Positions 9,016 through 18,033 of a DNA stretch of 64,000 nt are shown here, in pieces (positions within the stretch are counted from its first letter, which is position 1; each line of letters begins with the position of its first letter). The notes beneath the pieces were generated by a model. The model was given only the letters and a program-made list of their open reading frames with translations, was not told the origin of the DNA and ran no database searches. This DNA is from Paenibacillus sp. OV219. GTDB taxonomy: Bacteria > Bacillota > Bacilli > Paenibacillales > Paenibacillaceae. The position numbers were made by a program, and so were the translations under genes. The stretch lies in NCBI RefSeq assembly GCF_900110075.1, contig NZ_FOCJ01000005.1:352652-416651 (forward strand), written 5' to 3'.

Positions 9016-9766
9016 AATTTCTTCCATACCGCACAATGGTGCGATATAGACTCTTGTCGCTGAGTGACTTAAGCGCACTGAAGCTCGGACGTGTATTCAC
9101 CTCGAGAATCCATAGCTTCCCGTGATGGTCGAGCGCCACATCCAGCCCAAGCTCATTGAACTTCTTGCTGCGCTTATCGAAGCAGTGCGCGGTTTCCATA
9201 CCGAGCTTCTTCAGCTGCTTCGTATAGCTCGCTACCTGCGACTTGTTGTAGCCTGTGCGCCGCAAGGTCGGCTCAACTAGCGCCAGCTTGCCGCCCTGAT
9301 GATAGTTCGTCACGACTTTACCCGGCTTGCCGAGCTTGACGAACATCACGGTCGACACCCATTTGCGTTTTTTGGACCGCTGCATCGTCATGCGGAGATC
9401 GAATGGTCGGCCGCGGCAAGTACTCAGCTTGATCCCTTTCTGGAGCAAATAGCTCCTGCCGCTGGCGATCGACTTCAGCTTGCGGTAAAGCGCGCGCCTT
9501 GAAGTCAATTTTGCCGAACGCAAATCCTTCTTCACGTGGAAAGTACGGCCCAAGCTACGAATAATTCGAGCAATTCCTCCGCCACCTGTTCCGCCAGTCG
9601 GTTTGAAGTAAACCATCTTATATTTGCCGGTCATTTGTTTAAGCGATATACGTGTGAACTGCTTCGTCTCCGGAACGAAGCGTCTTAATTTCCGGTCTGA
9701 CAGCAACCATTTGGTCTTCGTCCATTTACTCTTGATCGAGAAGCCGCGGCCGCCTTTTCGAGGCAT
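8999..9766 (-). CDS. YheC/YheD-like ATP-grasp protein
   Basis: A 255-aa protein matching the YheC/D (endospore coat-associated) ATP-grasp group. It has the basic N-terminus, MVYFKPTGGTGGGGIARI (lysine and glycine loop for ATP), a YLLQKGIKL segment, RPFDLRMTMQRS, and near the C-terminus GLDVALDHHGKLWILEVNTRPS with the acidic metal ligands and Asn. ATG 9766 has GGAG upstream. Family members are linked to spores, but their reaction is not established. A paralogue lies at 35586-36326 and a broken fragment at 58995-59312. Confidence 0.85.
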   Translation of the reverse strand: MPRKGGRGFSIKSKWTKTKWLLSDRKLRRFVPETKQFTRISLKQMTGKYKMVYFKPTGGTGGGGIARIIRSLGRTFHVKKDLRSAKLTSRRALYRKLKSIASGRSYLLQKGIKLSTCRGRPFDLRMTMQRSKKRKWVSTVMFVKLGKPGKVVTNYHQGGKLALVEPTLRRTGYNKSQVASYTKQLKKLGMETAHCFDKRSKKFNELGLDVALDHHGKLWILEVNTRPSFSALKSLSDKSLYRTIVRYGRNYGRTR

Positions 9767-9866
9767 TCCATCATCTCCTTCGCACCTACCAAGGATAGAT
9801 TACTCTCCTAGACGAGAAATGGCACGGCGGATAACGGGCTCCCATCAAAAATAGGCGATGTGTCGA

Positions 9867-10523
9867 TCAATTTGGCAGCAATGGCAATTGTCCCGAGGAA
9901 GCAGCAAAGTCCTTCTGCATCTCTACCCACCATGATCGACGCACAAATCCATCCCGACTCTTGTCCCAGAACGAATTCCATGCCTCGCTATTCGTTGCCC
10001 CTGGAATATATTTGATAACGATCCGTGCCCATTCCTTGTTGGCCGTTTGCAGCCGCTGAAGGAAGTCCTTTTGTTCATCATTTAATGTGAGATCGGATTT
10101 TGGAGCTGTACAATCATAGAGAAGGCCATTGTTCATCACCTTCCTCGACAAATACAGCTCTGCATCTAGAGTGAATTTGGCTACATTGTTCAGATTACCG
10201 TCTTGCCGACGCTTCCCTAATAACTCTGCAGAATGATCAAGCTCTTGCATTTGATTCATGATTTCGTGAGTATTCCCACAGAGCATCTGTGCATGAAGAG
10301 AAGTGAGTACAACCTTCCCCTTTGTATCCTTCAGTGTATCGTTAAGAACCTTGTCATTTTCAAGAATAGCGTGTGATAGACCCGAGACAGTATTGCTCAA
10401 TTTCTCTGAAATATAACGATCATCGTACTTATTCTCATTATGCTGCCGAACCGTAATGATAAGCAGGATCAGCACGATCAATCCCAGTACTGCCGTGCTA
10501 ATCATCCATTTCTTGTTAACCAA
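9867..10523 (-). CDS. Single-pass membrane protein of unknown function
   Basis: Start chosen at TTG 10523, with AGGAG eight bases upstream. The open frame reaches 10544, but that codon precedes the ribosome site. The 218-aa product has one N-terminal membrane helix (TAVLGLIVLILLIITV) and a mostly helical outer domain. That domain has two Cys residues (MLCGNTHE and YDCTAP) that could pair outside the cell. It directly follows the NlpC/P60 gene and is probably co-transcribed with it. No family recognised. Confidence 0.75.
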   Translation of the reverse strand: MVNKKWMISTAVLGLIVLILLIITVRQHNENKYDDRYISEKLSNTVSGLSHAILENDKVLNDTLKDTKGKVVLTSLHAQMLCGNTHEIMNQMQELDHSAELLGKRRQDGNLNNVAKFTLDAELYLSRKVMNNGLLYDCTAPKSDLTLNDEQKDFLQRLQTANKEWARIVIKYIPGATNSEAWNSFWDKSRDGFVRRSWWVEMQKDFAASSGQLPLLPN

Positions 10524-10536
10524 TGGTACCTCTCCT

Positions 10537-11577
10537 CTAGTCAATCACTCTACGTGCTGTAACGAATCGCTCTTTCCACTGTCCTTCGAAGGTTTCAAAA
10601 TGAACACCAAGCTTGTCTGAGTAAGTATGCAGAATACGGCCATCTCCCGCATAGATTGCAACATGTCCGATGTCGAGCCCGCGTGCGCTGAAGAACAGAA
10701 GATCTCCTTTACGCAACTCGTCAAGCTTCACTTCTGTACCTTCTTTCGCCTGATCGTAGGAGAGCCTCGGAAGATCAATGCCTAGCACCTCGCCAAAAAC
10801 ATGCTTGACGAAAGAAGAACAATCAAACGTATTCGTCTGATCAGAATCAGCTCCAAACTCATAGTGTGTGCCCAGGTAAGCCCCGCCAAATGCGATAATG
10901 GCATCAGCCTGCATCGCGGACAAGCTTTGACTCGAGTAATCCGTATACTTCGGTTTGGCGGAAATAAATCCGATCCCATTATCCTCCGTTTGCACCTCCA
11001 GCCAATTCGCGTCAACCTCCCGAATGACATGGATGCGCTCTGCCTTCGGCAGCATGCGGACAACGGTTGCAGCATCCTCGCCGCTAGGAACCGTTCTTAA
11101 ATGAACACCATATGTAACGTTCGTGTCAAATGAATGCGCCGATGAAATGGTGATGGTATGCAGCGCAGCATGCCATTTGACCGCATTGCCAAGCAGCTCG
11201 CTCACGAATCTCAGCGGAACCATCGTTAATCCATTTATGATCTGTCCAGGTGCTGGAAGCTCTAGCTTCTCCTGATTCTTGTAAGCGACTTGATCTCCCA
11301 GTTTATATGTAATAACCGAGTTGTCTTTCTTCGCTGTAATCGAATGAGCAGCTTCATCCCATACAACCTTGGCACCTTCCGCCTCGAAGATCGGGCGCAT
11401 CGGAACAAAGCTGATGCCGTTCTCGATGATGACAGGTGCTGTGAATGGCTTCCCGTCCAGGAATAACGAAGGTATCTGCTCCGCCTCTGCAGCGTGTAGA
11501 CTAGTCCCTTGCGCTATCGTAACAGCCGCGAGAACGAGCATGCTTGAGATCATTTTCCAATTTCCAGTCATTAGCAT
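10537..11577 (-). CDS. Secreted NlpC/P60 hydrolase with stalk and SH3-like domains
   Basis: A 346-aa exported protein. Residues about 1-30 form a signal peptide ending near LHAAEA. A copper-amine-oxidase N-terminal-like stalk domain (two FVPMRPIFEAEGA/VPLRFVSELLG repeats) spans about 35-145 and an SH3-like segment about 150-205. A C-terminal NlpC/P60 domain follows with Cys in NTFDCSSFVKHVFG, the His in DIGHVAIYAGDG and a later His. Such enzymes cleave gamma-D-Glu/meso-DAP or related peptidoglycan peptide bonds. ATG 11577 has GGAG ten bases upstream. Confidence 0.9.
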   Translation of the reverse strand: MLMTGNWKMISSMLVLAAVTIAQGTSLHAAEAEQIPSLFLDGKPFTAPVIIENGISFVPMRPIFEAEGAKVVWDEAAHSITAKKDNSVITYKLGDQVAYKNQEKLELPAPGQIINGLTMVPLRFVSELLGNAVKWHAALHTITISSAHSFDTNVTYGVHLRTVPSGEDAATVVRMLPKAERIHVIREVDANWLEVQTEDNGIGFISAKPKYTDYSSQSLSAMQADAIIAFGGAYLGTHYEFGADSDQTNTFDCSSFVKHVFGEVLGIDLPRLSYDQAKEGTEVKLDELRKGDLLFFSARGLDIGHVAIYAGDGRILHTYSDKLGVHFETFEGQWKERFVTARRVID

Positions 11578-11728
11578 CTTAAGGATACTCCTTCCACGTT
11601 AGGTACTTATTAAACGCGTATCGGCCCAATAAGTTCTGCTGCTGCTTGAAGTTTTATCGAGCGAAGCATTCGAGGCGGGCTCGTGCCATATAGTTTAGTA
11701 AACGTCGAACTAAAGGAGCGCGAGCGCT

Positions 11729-13306
11729 GTGAAAAAACATTTTGCCGCTTGGTTGCTGAGCGCACTGCTGCTGTCGTTAACGGCCTGTTCGGAGGATTCG
11801 CCAACTACAACTACGAATAAGGTGCCAAGTAATACAGCGAGCCAAACGGACAACACGGGTACGAAGGACGATCCCTCCGCTTCCAGCACGAATACCAATA
11901 AGGAGCCAAGCACACCATCTAATGATACTGGAAACACACCATCGAATAATGTATCGAATGATCCTTCGACCGAACCGACCGACAATCCGTCGACCTCGCC
12001 ATCGGATGATCCTTCAACTACCCCAACTGATGATCCGTCGACCACGCCTTCTACGCCAGATTTCGTCCCGCCTTACACCTTCCAATATCCGGACGCGGTG
12101 CGGGGCATCTACGTAACTGGCTGGTCTGCAGGCGGCGCGCGGATGCAGACGCTTCTGAAGCTTGTTGATGATACTGACCTCAATGCGATGGTAATCGACA
12201 TTAAGGACGATGATGGCTATATTACGTTCAAGCCCGAGGGTGATCTAGCCGAGTTCGGCCAGCCGTATATGCGTGATCCGCAGGCACTCATCAAGACGCT
12301 GCATGAGCATAACATTTATCCGATTGCCCGCATTGTAGCGTTCAAGGATACGGTGCTTGCGAAGAAGCATCCCGAGCTCTCTTATGTACTAGACGGCAAA
12401 GTTTGGCGCAACGGCAACGGTGATGGATTCATCAATCCATTTCTGAAGGCGAACTGGCAGCACAATGTCGACGCCGCCATTCTCGCCGCGAAGCTCGGCT
12501 TCCAAGAAATCCAATTCGACTACGTCCGCTTCCCAGAAGGGTTCGAGCGCAAAGACAAAGTGCTTCAATATTCAATGGGCGAGTACAAGGATAAGAAGCC
12601 GACCAAGTTCATTGAGGAAGAGAAAGCCTATTCAGAAGCAACGGCAGCGTATGATTCGGGGCTTGCTCCTCTGCAGACGGCGTATGATACAGCGACCACG
12701 ACGTATAACGGCAGCAATACGGACGAGAACAAGAAAGCGATGGACGATGCGCAGAAAGCGCTCAGCGACTACAAGAAGACGATACCGAAGGCACCGGACT
12801 TTAGTCAGAAAGAACGGTTCACTCAGCTGCGCGTTGACGCGGTTACGGACTTCGTGCATTTTGCGAGGGAACAGTTGAAGCCTTACGGGGTGAAAGTGTC
12901 TGTCGATATATTCGGATACTCCGCTACATTGCCGGAAGCACCAGGCATCGGGCAAAATTTCAGCCGCATCTCGGACAATGTCGACGTCATCTCATCCATG
13001 ATCTATCCGAGCCACTGGAGCGACGGGTATTTCGGCATCAAGCATCCGGATATCGAGCCGTACCGCCTCGTGAGCGAGTATGCAAAGCGAGAGAAAGAGA
13101 AGCTTGACGCACTTGAGACACCTCCGATCTCTAGGCCGTGGATACAAGACTTTACCGCTTCCTGGCTTGCGAAGGGCAGTTATATCCATTACGGCAAAGA
13201 GCAGGTCGACGCCCAAATTCAAGCGCTTCATGATTCAGGCATTCATGAGTTCTTAATCTGGAACGCCAACAACAAATATTCCGCTGACGTGAACTATACA
13301 CCGTAG
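11729..13306 (+). CDS. Lipoprotein with putative glycoside hydrolase domain (DUF4015-like)
   Basis: A 525-aa protein starting at GTG 11729 with AAAGGAG ten bases upstream. The signal peptide ends in the lipobox LTAC (Cys about residue 20). A Thr/Ser/Pro/Asp-rich linker with repeated DDPSTTPT units spans about 25-110. The C-terminal domain begins near AVRGIYVTGWSAGG and has VIDIKDDDGYI, FQEIQFDYVRFPEGF and VSVDIFGYS, typical of the putative TIM-barrel glycosyl hydrolase family annotated in Paenibacillus. A charged coiled-coil insert of about 80 residues (about 300-375) interrupts the barrel. Substrate unknown; cell-surface location is inferred from the lipobox. Confidence 0.88.
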   Translation: MKKHFAAWLLSALLLSLTACSEDSPTTTTNKVPSNTASQTDNTGTKDDPSASSTNTNKEPSTPSNDTGNTPSNNVSNDPSTEPTDNPSTSPSDDPSTTPTDDPSTTPSTPDFVPPYTFQYPDAVRGIYVTGWSAGGARMQTLLKLVDDTDLNAMVIDIKDDDGYITFKPEGDLAEFGQPYMRDPQALIKTLHEHNIYPIARIVAFKDTVLAKKHPELSYVLDGKVWRNGNGDGFINPFLKANWQHNVDAAILAAKLGFQEIQFDYVRFPEGFERKDKVLQYSMGEYKDKKPTKFIEEEKAYSEATAAYDSGLAPLQTAYDTATTTYNGSNTDENKKAMDDAQKALSDYKKTIPKAPDFSQKERFTQLRVDAVTDFVHFAREQLKPYGVKVSVDIFGYSATLPEAPGIGQNFSRISDNVDVISSMIYPSHWSDGYFGIKHPDIEPYRLVSEYAKREKEKLDALETPPISRPWIQDFTASWLAKGSYIHYGKEQVDAQIQALHDSGIHEFLIWNANNKYSADVNYTP

Positions 13307-13333
13307 TTCTAGCCTTCCCGGCAGCAGTCGTGA

Positions 13334-13366
13334 AGAAGCCCCGTTCGATATCCGAACGGGGCTTCT
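13334..13366 (+). terminator. Intrinsic terminator (possibly bidirectional)
   Basis: A 14-bp perfect stem, AGAAGCCCCGTTCG with CGAACGGGGCTTCT, encloses a 5-nt loop 28 bases after the hydrolase stop. The T tract is poor on both strands. Confidence 0.75.
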
Positions 13367-13414
13367 CAAATTGTAGAGGCACGGTTGCCTGAGAGGCTAT
13401 TGGGGCCAAATTAG

Positions 13415-13522
13415 CTACTCGCTGTCGTCCTGCTTCTGACGTTTGTTATAGACCACGATATAACCGATGAGCAGAATGACCGGTATCATAATGGCTACGG
13501 GTATAAATAAAATCGGTGTCAT
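13415..13522 (-). CDS. 35-aa single-pass membrane microprotein
   Basis: ATG 13522 is preceded by AAAGGAG at seven bases and reads MTPILFIPVAIMIPVILLIG, then YIVVYNKRQKQDDSE and stop. One hydrophobic helix of about 23 residues is followed by a charged tail (KRQKQDDSE), predicted inside the cell by the positive-inside rule. The ribosome site, hydrophobic pattern and placement between two terminators argue that it is a real short gene. No function recognised. Confidence 0.65.
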   Translation of the reverse strand: MTPILFIPVAIMIPVILLIGYIVVYNKRQKQDDSE

Positions 13523-13576
13523 CCCTGTACTCCTTTACTAGCTTAGTTGCTGCCGGGCAAGCGGCTTGGCGGTCAA

Positions 13577-13610
13577 CAAAAGGCTGCCGAGCGCATAAAC
13601 GCCGGCAGCC
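13577..13610 (-). terminator. Intrinsic terminator of yebC
   Basis: On the minus strand GGCTGCCG pairs with CGGCAGCC and is followed by TTTTGTTG, ten bases after the yebC stop. Confidence 0.8.
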
Positions 13611-13619
13611 TCCAACTTC

Positions 13620-14342
13620 TTATTCCTCAGGGAACTCCACGTTGTGGTAAACCTGTTGAACATCTTCCAAATCTTCGAGCGCATCAATTAGTCTCTCGAA
13701 CAAAGAAAGGTCGTCTCCCGACAACTCAACGAAATTTTGCGCGAGCATCGTTTGCTCAGCAACTGTAAACTCAGTCGTACCCGCTTGCTTGAAAACAGCT
13801 TGTACCGAGTAGAATTGATCCGGCTCCGCATAAACGATCGCCGATTCCTCTTCGTCTTGAATATCGCGAACGTCTACATCCGCTTCCATCATCAATTCAA
13901 GCACATCGTCGGCGGACTTGCCTTCTACACCGATAACCGCAGTTGGGCTGAACATATAAGCAACCGAGCCGCTAACGCCCATGTTACCGCCACGCTTATT
14001 GAACACCGAACGAACGTCCGCAGCTGTGCGGTTAACGTTATTCGTCAGCGTGTCGACAATGATCATCGAACCGCTTGGACCGAAGCCTTCATAGCGCAGC
14101 TCAGAGTAGTTCTCATCCCCGCTGCCCTTAGCCTTCTCAATCGCGCGATCGATAATGGATTTCGGTACATTGTATGTTTTGGCGCGTTCGAGTACGAATT
14201 TAAGCGCTTGGTTCGACTCCGGATCCGGCTCACCTTTCTTGGCTGCCACATAAATCTCAATGCCGAACTTGGCGTTAACCCTGCTTGTGCTTGCGTCCTT
14301 CGATGCTTTCTTCTCTTTAATATTATTCCACTTGCGTCCCAT
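13620..14342 (-). CDS. yebC: YebC/PmpR-family protein
   Basis: A 240-aa protein with the full YebC/TACO1 pattern. It begins [20 protein letters not shown], has [29 protein letters not shown] and a C-terminal ending in [13 protein letters not shown]. The shorter N-terminal lead and KASKDAST match the Bacillus YeeN-type branch rather than the longer YebC. Family members act as DNA-binding regulators and have been tied to ribosome function at proline stretches; the role here is not visible from the sequence. Confidence 0.93.
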   Translation of the reverse strand: MGRKWNNIKEKKASKDASTSRVNAKFGIEIYVAAKKGEPDPESNQALKFVLERAKTYNVPKSIIDRAIEKAKGSGDENYSELRYEGFGPSGSMIIVDTLTNNVNRTAADVRSVFNKRGGNMGVSGSVAYMFSPTAVIGVEGKSADDVLELMMEADVDVRDIQDEEESAIVYAEPDQFYSVQAVFKQAGTTEFTVAEQTMLAQNFVELSGDDLSLFERLIDALEDLEDVQQVYHNVEFPEE

Positions 14343-14419
14343 GCTGTACCCACTTTCCTAAACGAAGATATAATGATCCTTGAACCATTATATTGAATAA
14401 TACATAGGGAAGACAAGTG

Positions 14420-15256
14420 CTAACCCCTGATCCGCTCCCGAATCATCGCAGCCAGCTTCTCCACTTGCTCAGCAGGCAGAGCGCCGGACGCCATAGAACG
14501 TGCAGCAACCGGTGGATACCAGGCTCGAATCTCAGCTTCTGTCACACCTGATACGCTGCAATATTCGTCCATGAATATACGATACGCCGTTTGTCTTACA
14601 GACTGGAAGAATTGGTCCACCTCGGCAGGCGTTTCAGGAGGAAGAACCGCATATTCAATGGCGACACATACTTCTGCGACATCCGCTTCCGGATTGCCAA
14701 TTGCAGCATGCATCCAATCAATCATGACGAGACGATCACCGTCGATAATGAGATTGCTAAGGTTCGTATCCCCATGACACAATTGTTTCTTCGTAGGCAG
14801 CTGCTCCAGATAAGTATGTAATGCCGCCATCTCTTCGGCAGTAAGAGGCTCTGGATGGCCGATGATTGCTTTCAAATTGTCGCGTTGACTCGTCATGATC
14901 CCTTCAGCTGGCGTCTGATGAATCGTATTCAGCACTCGCGCATACTGCCGAAGCTCATGATCCGCCTCTTCCGCCGCGAATAGCTCTAACGCGTACAAGC
15001 TTTGAAAGATTCGATTAACGAGCGTTTCTCCCGTTATTCTCTCATAAACAATTCCGTTCCGGGCTTCCCATGTCACCATCTCATAGGGTCTTGGCACTGG
15101 CAGACCGCTGCTCCATGCTGCAGAGCAGTTACTGTACTCGCGCAGCACATCTTCTTGTTTCCAGTTTGAATGATATAGCTTTACAACTTTGTCTGCACTC
15201 CCGCCCCATTCATAAACTTCACAGCTTGAACCGACTCCGACACATTCTCCAAGCAT
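14420..15256 (-). CDS. Aminoglycoside phosphotransferase/kinase-fold protein
   Basis: Start set at ATG 15256 (AGGAG eight bases upstream). Earlier in-frame starts would overlap the large stalk-protein gene. The 278-aa product has an N-terminal nucleotide loop (GVGSSCEVYEW), the catalytic HGDTNLSNL (Asp and Asn) and IDWMHAAIGNPEADVA with the metal-binding Asp. This is the APH/choline-kinase fold. The substrate is unknown; most such genes in Paenibacillus are not proven resistance genes. Confidence 0.85.
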   Translation of the reverse strand: MLGECVGVGSSCEVYEWGGSADKVVKLYHSNWKQEDVLREYSNCSAAWSSGLPVPRPYEMVTWEARNGIVYERITGETLVNRIFQSLYALELFAAEEADHELRQYARVLNTIHQTPAEGIMTSQRDNLKAIIGHPEPLTAEEMAALHTYLEQLPTKKQLCHGDTNLSNLIIDGDRLVMIDWMHAAIGNPEADVAEVCVAIEYAVLPPETPAEVDQFFQSVRQTAYRIFMDEYCSVSGVTEAEIRAWYPPVAARSMASGALPAEQVEKLAAMIRERIRG

Positions 15257-15267
15257 CTCGTTGTCTC

Positions 15268-17538
15268 CTATCCCTTGATTGAATTGGTAGTTGTCTTTAC
15301 CGTCAGGTTCACACTTCGGCTCGCGCTGTCCCATACAACGGGTAAGCCAAACGCTGCCGTAACTGCACGAATTGGTATGTAAGCAATGCCACCGCGAAGG
15401 ATAGGCGCAAGCTCTGCAGCCGCTAGTTTGCCGTCGATCCACAAGGAAGCCCCGCCTTTGTAAGAGGCTATTGCAGATGTGTTCGTCCGAACTAGTACGC
15501 TACTGGTCCTCGCATCCCAATTAACGGACTGACCACTCAGCCCCGCCACCGATCGGACCGGAATATACACTCGCCCATTCTCCGTTAACGGCTTCGAAGC
15601 CGGATCAGCAACAGGAATGCCGTTCAATGACAAGAACACGCCCGTCGCCGGCTTCAGCTCAATTTCCGCACGCAAATTGGATCCATTACCGTAGTTCATT
15701 CCGGAAGTCCGAATATAGCCTTTACCCAGTGGGATCGGTTTCAACGTCCCATCAACAGCTGTCCCAAAAGCTGGCATCTTGAAATCGACTGAATAGCGAC
15801 CGAACTTCGCTGTACTCTTATAAATAATAAGCGAAGGATCGGGATCAGCGCTGTTATAGTTGTTCTGAATCGGTACCCAGTATACGATAAGAGGTGATTC
15901 CTTCTGCGAATCGCCATTGACCCCTACCAGATGAAGCTTTTCTCCAAAATGAGCAGGATTCGGAGTAACGACAAGCGGCGGCGGCTCCACCTTCAATTCG
16001 TTATAGAGATGGTAGGATTCAGCGTCTTGCAGAACAAGTGCTTTGTCATTACCCTGTGCTATTGTAAGGCCAGCCCCTTCAGCTACTTCGATATAGCTAA
16101 CCCCGTCCGTGAACTCTATGTCCATACCATGGAAGAACGTTTCCGTTACGACAGGTCTTACCGTTTTTACAACACCTTTCGAAACGAACTTTTTGAGCAA
16201 GCTGCATGCTTTGTTTATCTTGTCATGATCATCCGGATTGGCACCCACTAACGGAAAATACGCAAGATCCCCCTCTTGGAGATACACGGATTCCACCGTT
16301 TGCGGGCTGCAGCTTGCTGCAAGTTCTTTCAGAGGCTTGCTCTTTGGAAGCTGCTCGCGCTCTTTCTCGTAAGATGGGCGCATATAGGTAAGTCGATATG
16401 ACTGCCTGTTTGATTCAAGCGGATTTGTATAGAAGAAGTCCATTTGCCCGTGTCCCATATCTGCAGCAAAATTGAGCGTATCGCCGAGATACGGAATTTT
16501 GTTCGTCCGGGCATACTTCAGCTCGTCCCCAGTCAGCAGTTTATCCGCCAAGACGACGACGGAATTGTCCTTCTGATCAAGCAGCGTCAAGAGTCCTGTT
16601 GAACTCGGCCTTGCGACAACATAATCCACACCAATGCTTTGGAGTGTATACACATCGTCTTTACCGAACAGCTCCGGCAGATTGTAGCTCTCGATTGGCT
16701 TCGCATTCTGATCGTATACCGACACGTCGCGTCCATCGGTCAATAAATACCGTGCTTGCCAGGCGCCCGAGACAAGAACTTGCGTGTAGGAGGCATTTTG
16801 CTCATAACGTCCTTTATAAACCGCTTTCTGCTGAGCGACGATCTTCTTCGCGTGTACGAGAAGCTCGTAAGCCGTATACTGCACGCCTACTTTATCGACG
16901 ATGGTAAGAACATAGTCACTGCTCGTCGCCCCGCCGCTGTTGATCGAGATCGTGCCTTGAATGGTCCCATCCAGCTTGCCAAGCAATGTAACCGGCGTTT
17001 GCTCGTCCTTCGTCATATAAATTTCGCCTGTTTTGCGATTCAACCACATCGTGCTCCATGGATATTCTTTAAACAAGTCGTCGCTGCGCGTAATATGCAC
17101 CGTTGTTGCGGCAGCATCCCATTCTACTTTAGCCCCGGTCGCCTCAGACAAGAAGCGAAGCGGCACGTAGATGCGGCCTTGAACGAGCTGAAGCGGTACG
17201 CTCAGCGTCATTGCTTGTCCATTCACGGTCGCCGTCAATTCGCCTACGATCAGCTTAATAGACAGATTCGGATAATACAGCGTTGCCGATTTGGTCGCCG
17301 CCGTCCATGAAACTGTCGTGCCGAGCAGCTCGCCCATATCACGCAAAGGCAAGTAGATATTGCTCCCGTCCCTATAAGGAGCGGACTTCGGGGTAAAGCT
17401 TTTGCCATTCATCGTCACTTTAATAGCTGCCGATTCTGCTTCTGTTTTGGCGAATGCAATGACGGGGAGCTGAAGTACAATGGATGCGATAAGCAATAGT
17501 GCTATGAATGCATAACGAGCTTTTCTCATGCGTAACAA
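15268..17538 (-). CDS. Large secreted protein with N- and C-terminal stalk domains
   Basis: Start chosen at TTG 17538, eight bases after AGGAGG; the nearby ATG 17529 sits 17 bases from it. The 756-aa product begins with a signal peptide (RYAFIALLLIASIVLQLPVIAFA). A copper-amine-oxidase-like stalk domain (about 40-150: IYLPLRDMGELLG, IYVPLRFLSEATGA) comes next. A central domain of about 450 residues, not recognised, may include a beta-propeller-like part. A second stalk domain closes the protein (VYIPVRSVAGLSG, AYIPIRAVTAAFG). Stalk domains are common in Paenibacillus surface proteins and do not imply oxidase activity. Confidence 0.85.
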   Translation of the reverse strand: MLRMRKARYAFIALLLIASIVLQLPVIAFAKTEAESAAIKVTMNGKSFTPKSAPYRDGSNIYLPLRDMGELLGTTVSWTAATKSATLYYPNLSIKLIVGELTATVNGQAMTLSVPLQLVQGRIYVPLRFLSEATGAKVEWDAAATTVHITRSDDLFKEYPWSTMWLNRKTGEIYMTKDEQTPVTLLGKLDGTIQGTISINSGGATSSDYVLTIVDKVGVQYTAYELLVHAKKIVAQQKAVYKGRYEQNASYTQVLVSGAWQARYLLTDGRDVSVYDQNAKPIESYNLPELFGKDDVYTLQSIGVDYVVARPSSTGLLTLLDQKDNSVVVLADKLLTGDELKYARTNKIPYLGDTLNFAADMGHGQMDFFYTNPLESNRQSYRLTYMRPSYEKEREQLPKSKPLKELAASCSPQTVESVYLQEGDLAYFPLVGANPDDHDKINKACSLLKKFVSKGVVKTVRPVVTETFFHGMDIEFTDGVSYIEVAEGAGLTIAQGNDKALVLQDAESYHLYNELKVEPPPLVVTPNPAHFGEKLHLVGVNGDSQKESPLIVYWVPIQNNYNSADPDPSLIIYKSTAKFGRYSVDFKMPAFGTAVDGTLKPIPLGKGYIRTSGMNYGNGSNLRAEIELKPATGVFLSLNGIPVADPASKPLTENGRVYIPVRSVAGLSGQSVNWDARTSSVLVRTNTSAIASYKGGASLWIDGKLAAAELAPILRGGIAYIPIRAVTAAFGLPVVWDSASRSVNLTVKTTTNSIKG

Positions 17539-17639
17539 CGACTCATCCTCCTGTCCAATATAGGCCTGTATACTCCCATAGACGCATGCGGATGAGAAAG
17601 GTTGCGACAAATTCCTTATTTTGGATCAAATTGGATTAA

Positions 17640-17980
17640 GTCTGAAGCTGAGAGCACACATAGAGAGGCTCGATTCAATCGGCTACTCTCTATTACGCTC
17701 TCTCAGCTTCGCCAAGCGGCCGATTTCGGCTGTTTCCTTATCTGAGAGTGCTGAATCTGTACTCTCATTGCATCAATCGGCCGATTATAGTCCTGAGAGT
17801 ACGTATTACGCTCTCTCAGCTTCGCCAAGTTGCCGATTTCGGCTGTATCCTTATCTGAGAGTGCTGAATCTGTACTCTCAGTGCATCAATCGGCCGATTT
17901 TTGTGCTGAGAGTACGTATTACGCTCTCTCAGCTTCGCCAACAAGCCGATCTTGTCTGTTTCCTTACCTGAGAGCTCTGC
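17640..17980. repeat. Tandem array, 113-bp period, with CTCTCAG/CTGAGAG inverted repeats
   Basis: Copies start at 17693, 17806 and 17919 (last one partial), a period of exactly 113 bp, and a decayed half copy lies before them. Each copy holds alternating CTCTCAG and CTGAGAG motifs that can form two long-loop hairpins. In copy 2, GTACTCTCAG (17872-17881) pairs perfectly with CTGAGAGTAC (17906-17915). The copies also share CAATCGGCCGATT. No reading frame with a ribosome site covers it. It fills the gap between the stalk-protein promoter side and the 3' end of the phenylalanine hydroxylase gene. A second array with the same motif and period is at 58191-58640. Confidence 0.85.
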
Positions 17981-18033
17981 CGTCACGACTCATACATATG
18001 TGGCCCTTCTCAGCGGAGAAGGTTTACGGGGAG

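Noticed and set aside
14420..15256. Antibiotic resistance gene
   Set aside because: The APH fold is clear, but nothing in the sequence or context points to a drug substrate; the same holds for the two other APH-fold genes in the window.
17640..17980. CRISPR array
   Set aside because: The repeated unit is 113 bp with conserved interior sequence between copies, so there are no unique spacers, and no cas genes are present.
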